5,843 nt of DNA from CAZSTA01 sp964609495 [NCBI: uncultured bacterium] (GTDB taxonomy: Bacteria; CAZSTA01): contig CAZSTA010000220.1 of NCBI GenBank assembly GCA_964609495.1, positions 1 through 5,843 on the forward strand, given 5' to 3'. The position numbers and the translations under genes were made by a program. Of the stretch, positions 5,793-5,843 are shown piece after piece. The notes under the pieces are model-generated. The model was not told the origin of the DNA and did not search any database. It saw nothing but the letters and a program-made list of their open reading frames with translations. Numbering within the stretch: position 1 is the first letter of the stretch; each line of letters opens with the position of its first letter.

Positions 5793-5843
5793 CCCTCCCC
5801 CTAACCCCCTCCCATCAAGAGAGGGGGGACTAAAGGGCTTTAG
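5793..5843 (+). repeat. interspersed hairpin repeat, copy C, with inverted CTAAAG/CTTTAG end
   Basis: The C-rich arm (CCCTCCCCCTAACCCCCTCCC), short centre ATCAA, G-rich arm (GAGAGGGGGG) and tail ACTAAAG match copy A almost base for base and in the same orientation. After the tail, GG and then CTTTAG complete an inverted repeat, CTAAAG-GG-CTTTAG (5830-5843), at the window edge; this may be the start of a second, oppositely oriented unit. The repeat lies just upstream of the GH63-like gene, in the region where its promoter should be. Confidence 0.7.

Noticed and set aside
5775-5805. promoter for the minus-strand operon (CATAAT as -10)
   Set aside because: No acceptable -35 hexamer lies at the right distance; that position falls in the G-rich repeat, so I do not call it. 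The promoter may lie beyond the window.

Overview
The window carries two short plus-strand genes on the left and two long minus-strand genes filling the rest, with G/C-rich hairpin repeats in the spacers. Codon use, long AT-rich stretches and Lys/Glu-rich proteins point to a bacterium (less likely an archaeon) of moderate GC. Interspersed C-run/G-run hairpin repeats of this style are common in uncultivated candidate phyla, but nothing here fixes the taxon, and no RNA gene or taxonomic marker is present.

Positions 1-294 are non-coding. They hold a tandem heptamer remnant at the edge, two adjacent G/C-rich hairpin repeats (about 38-82 and 103-142), and then a very good sigma70-type promoter (208-236) with an inverted repeat at the expected transcription start. 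This promoter drives a type II toxin-antitoxin pair: an AF2212/DUF104-like VapB antitoxin (295-552) and a VapC PIN-domain toxin (549-947), which overlap by ATGA. The module is clearly more AT-rich than the rest of the window.

Positions 948-1069 are a convergent spacer with a perfect 14-bp palindrome. On the minus strand, transcription would run from 5756 down to 1070 through two large enzyme-like genes. The first (3492-5756) is a GH63/MGH1-like (alpha/alpha)6-barrel glycosidase homologue with an unusual acid-side motif. The second (1070-3424) is a 784-residue protein that I cannot assign to a named family but that looks like another alpha/alpha-toroid carbohydrate-active protein with beta-rich ends. 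They are 67 bp apart, each has its own Shine-Dalgarno sequence, and neither has a signal peptide. The likely picture is a two-gene intracellular carbohydrate-processing operon, with the substrate unknown.

One repeat family (C-rich arm, G-rich arm, then ACTAAAG or a variant) occurs at the left edge, between the two large genes and at the right edge, always in the same orientation. The middle copy supplies the last codon and stop codon of the GH63-like gene. The most unusual items are the unassigned 784-residue protein, the altered active-site signature of its partner, and this repeat family.
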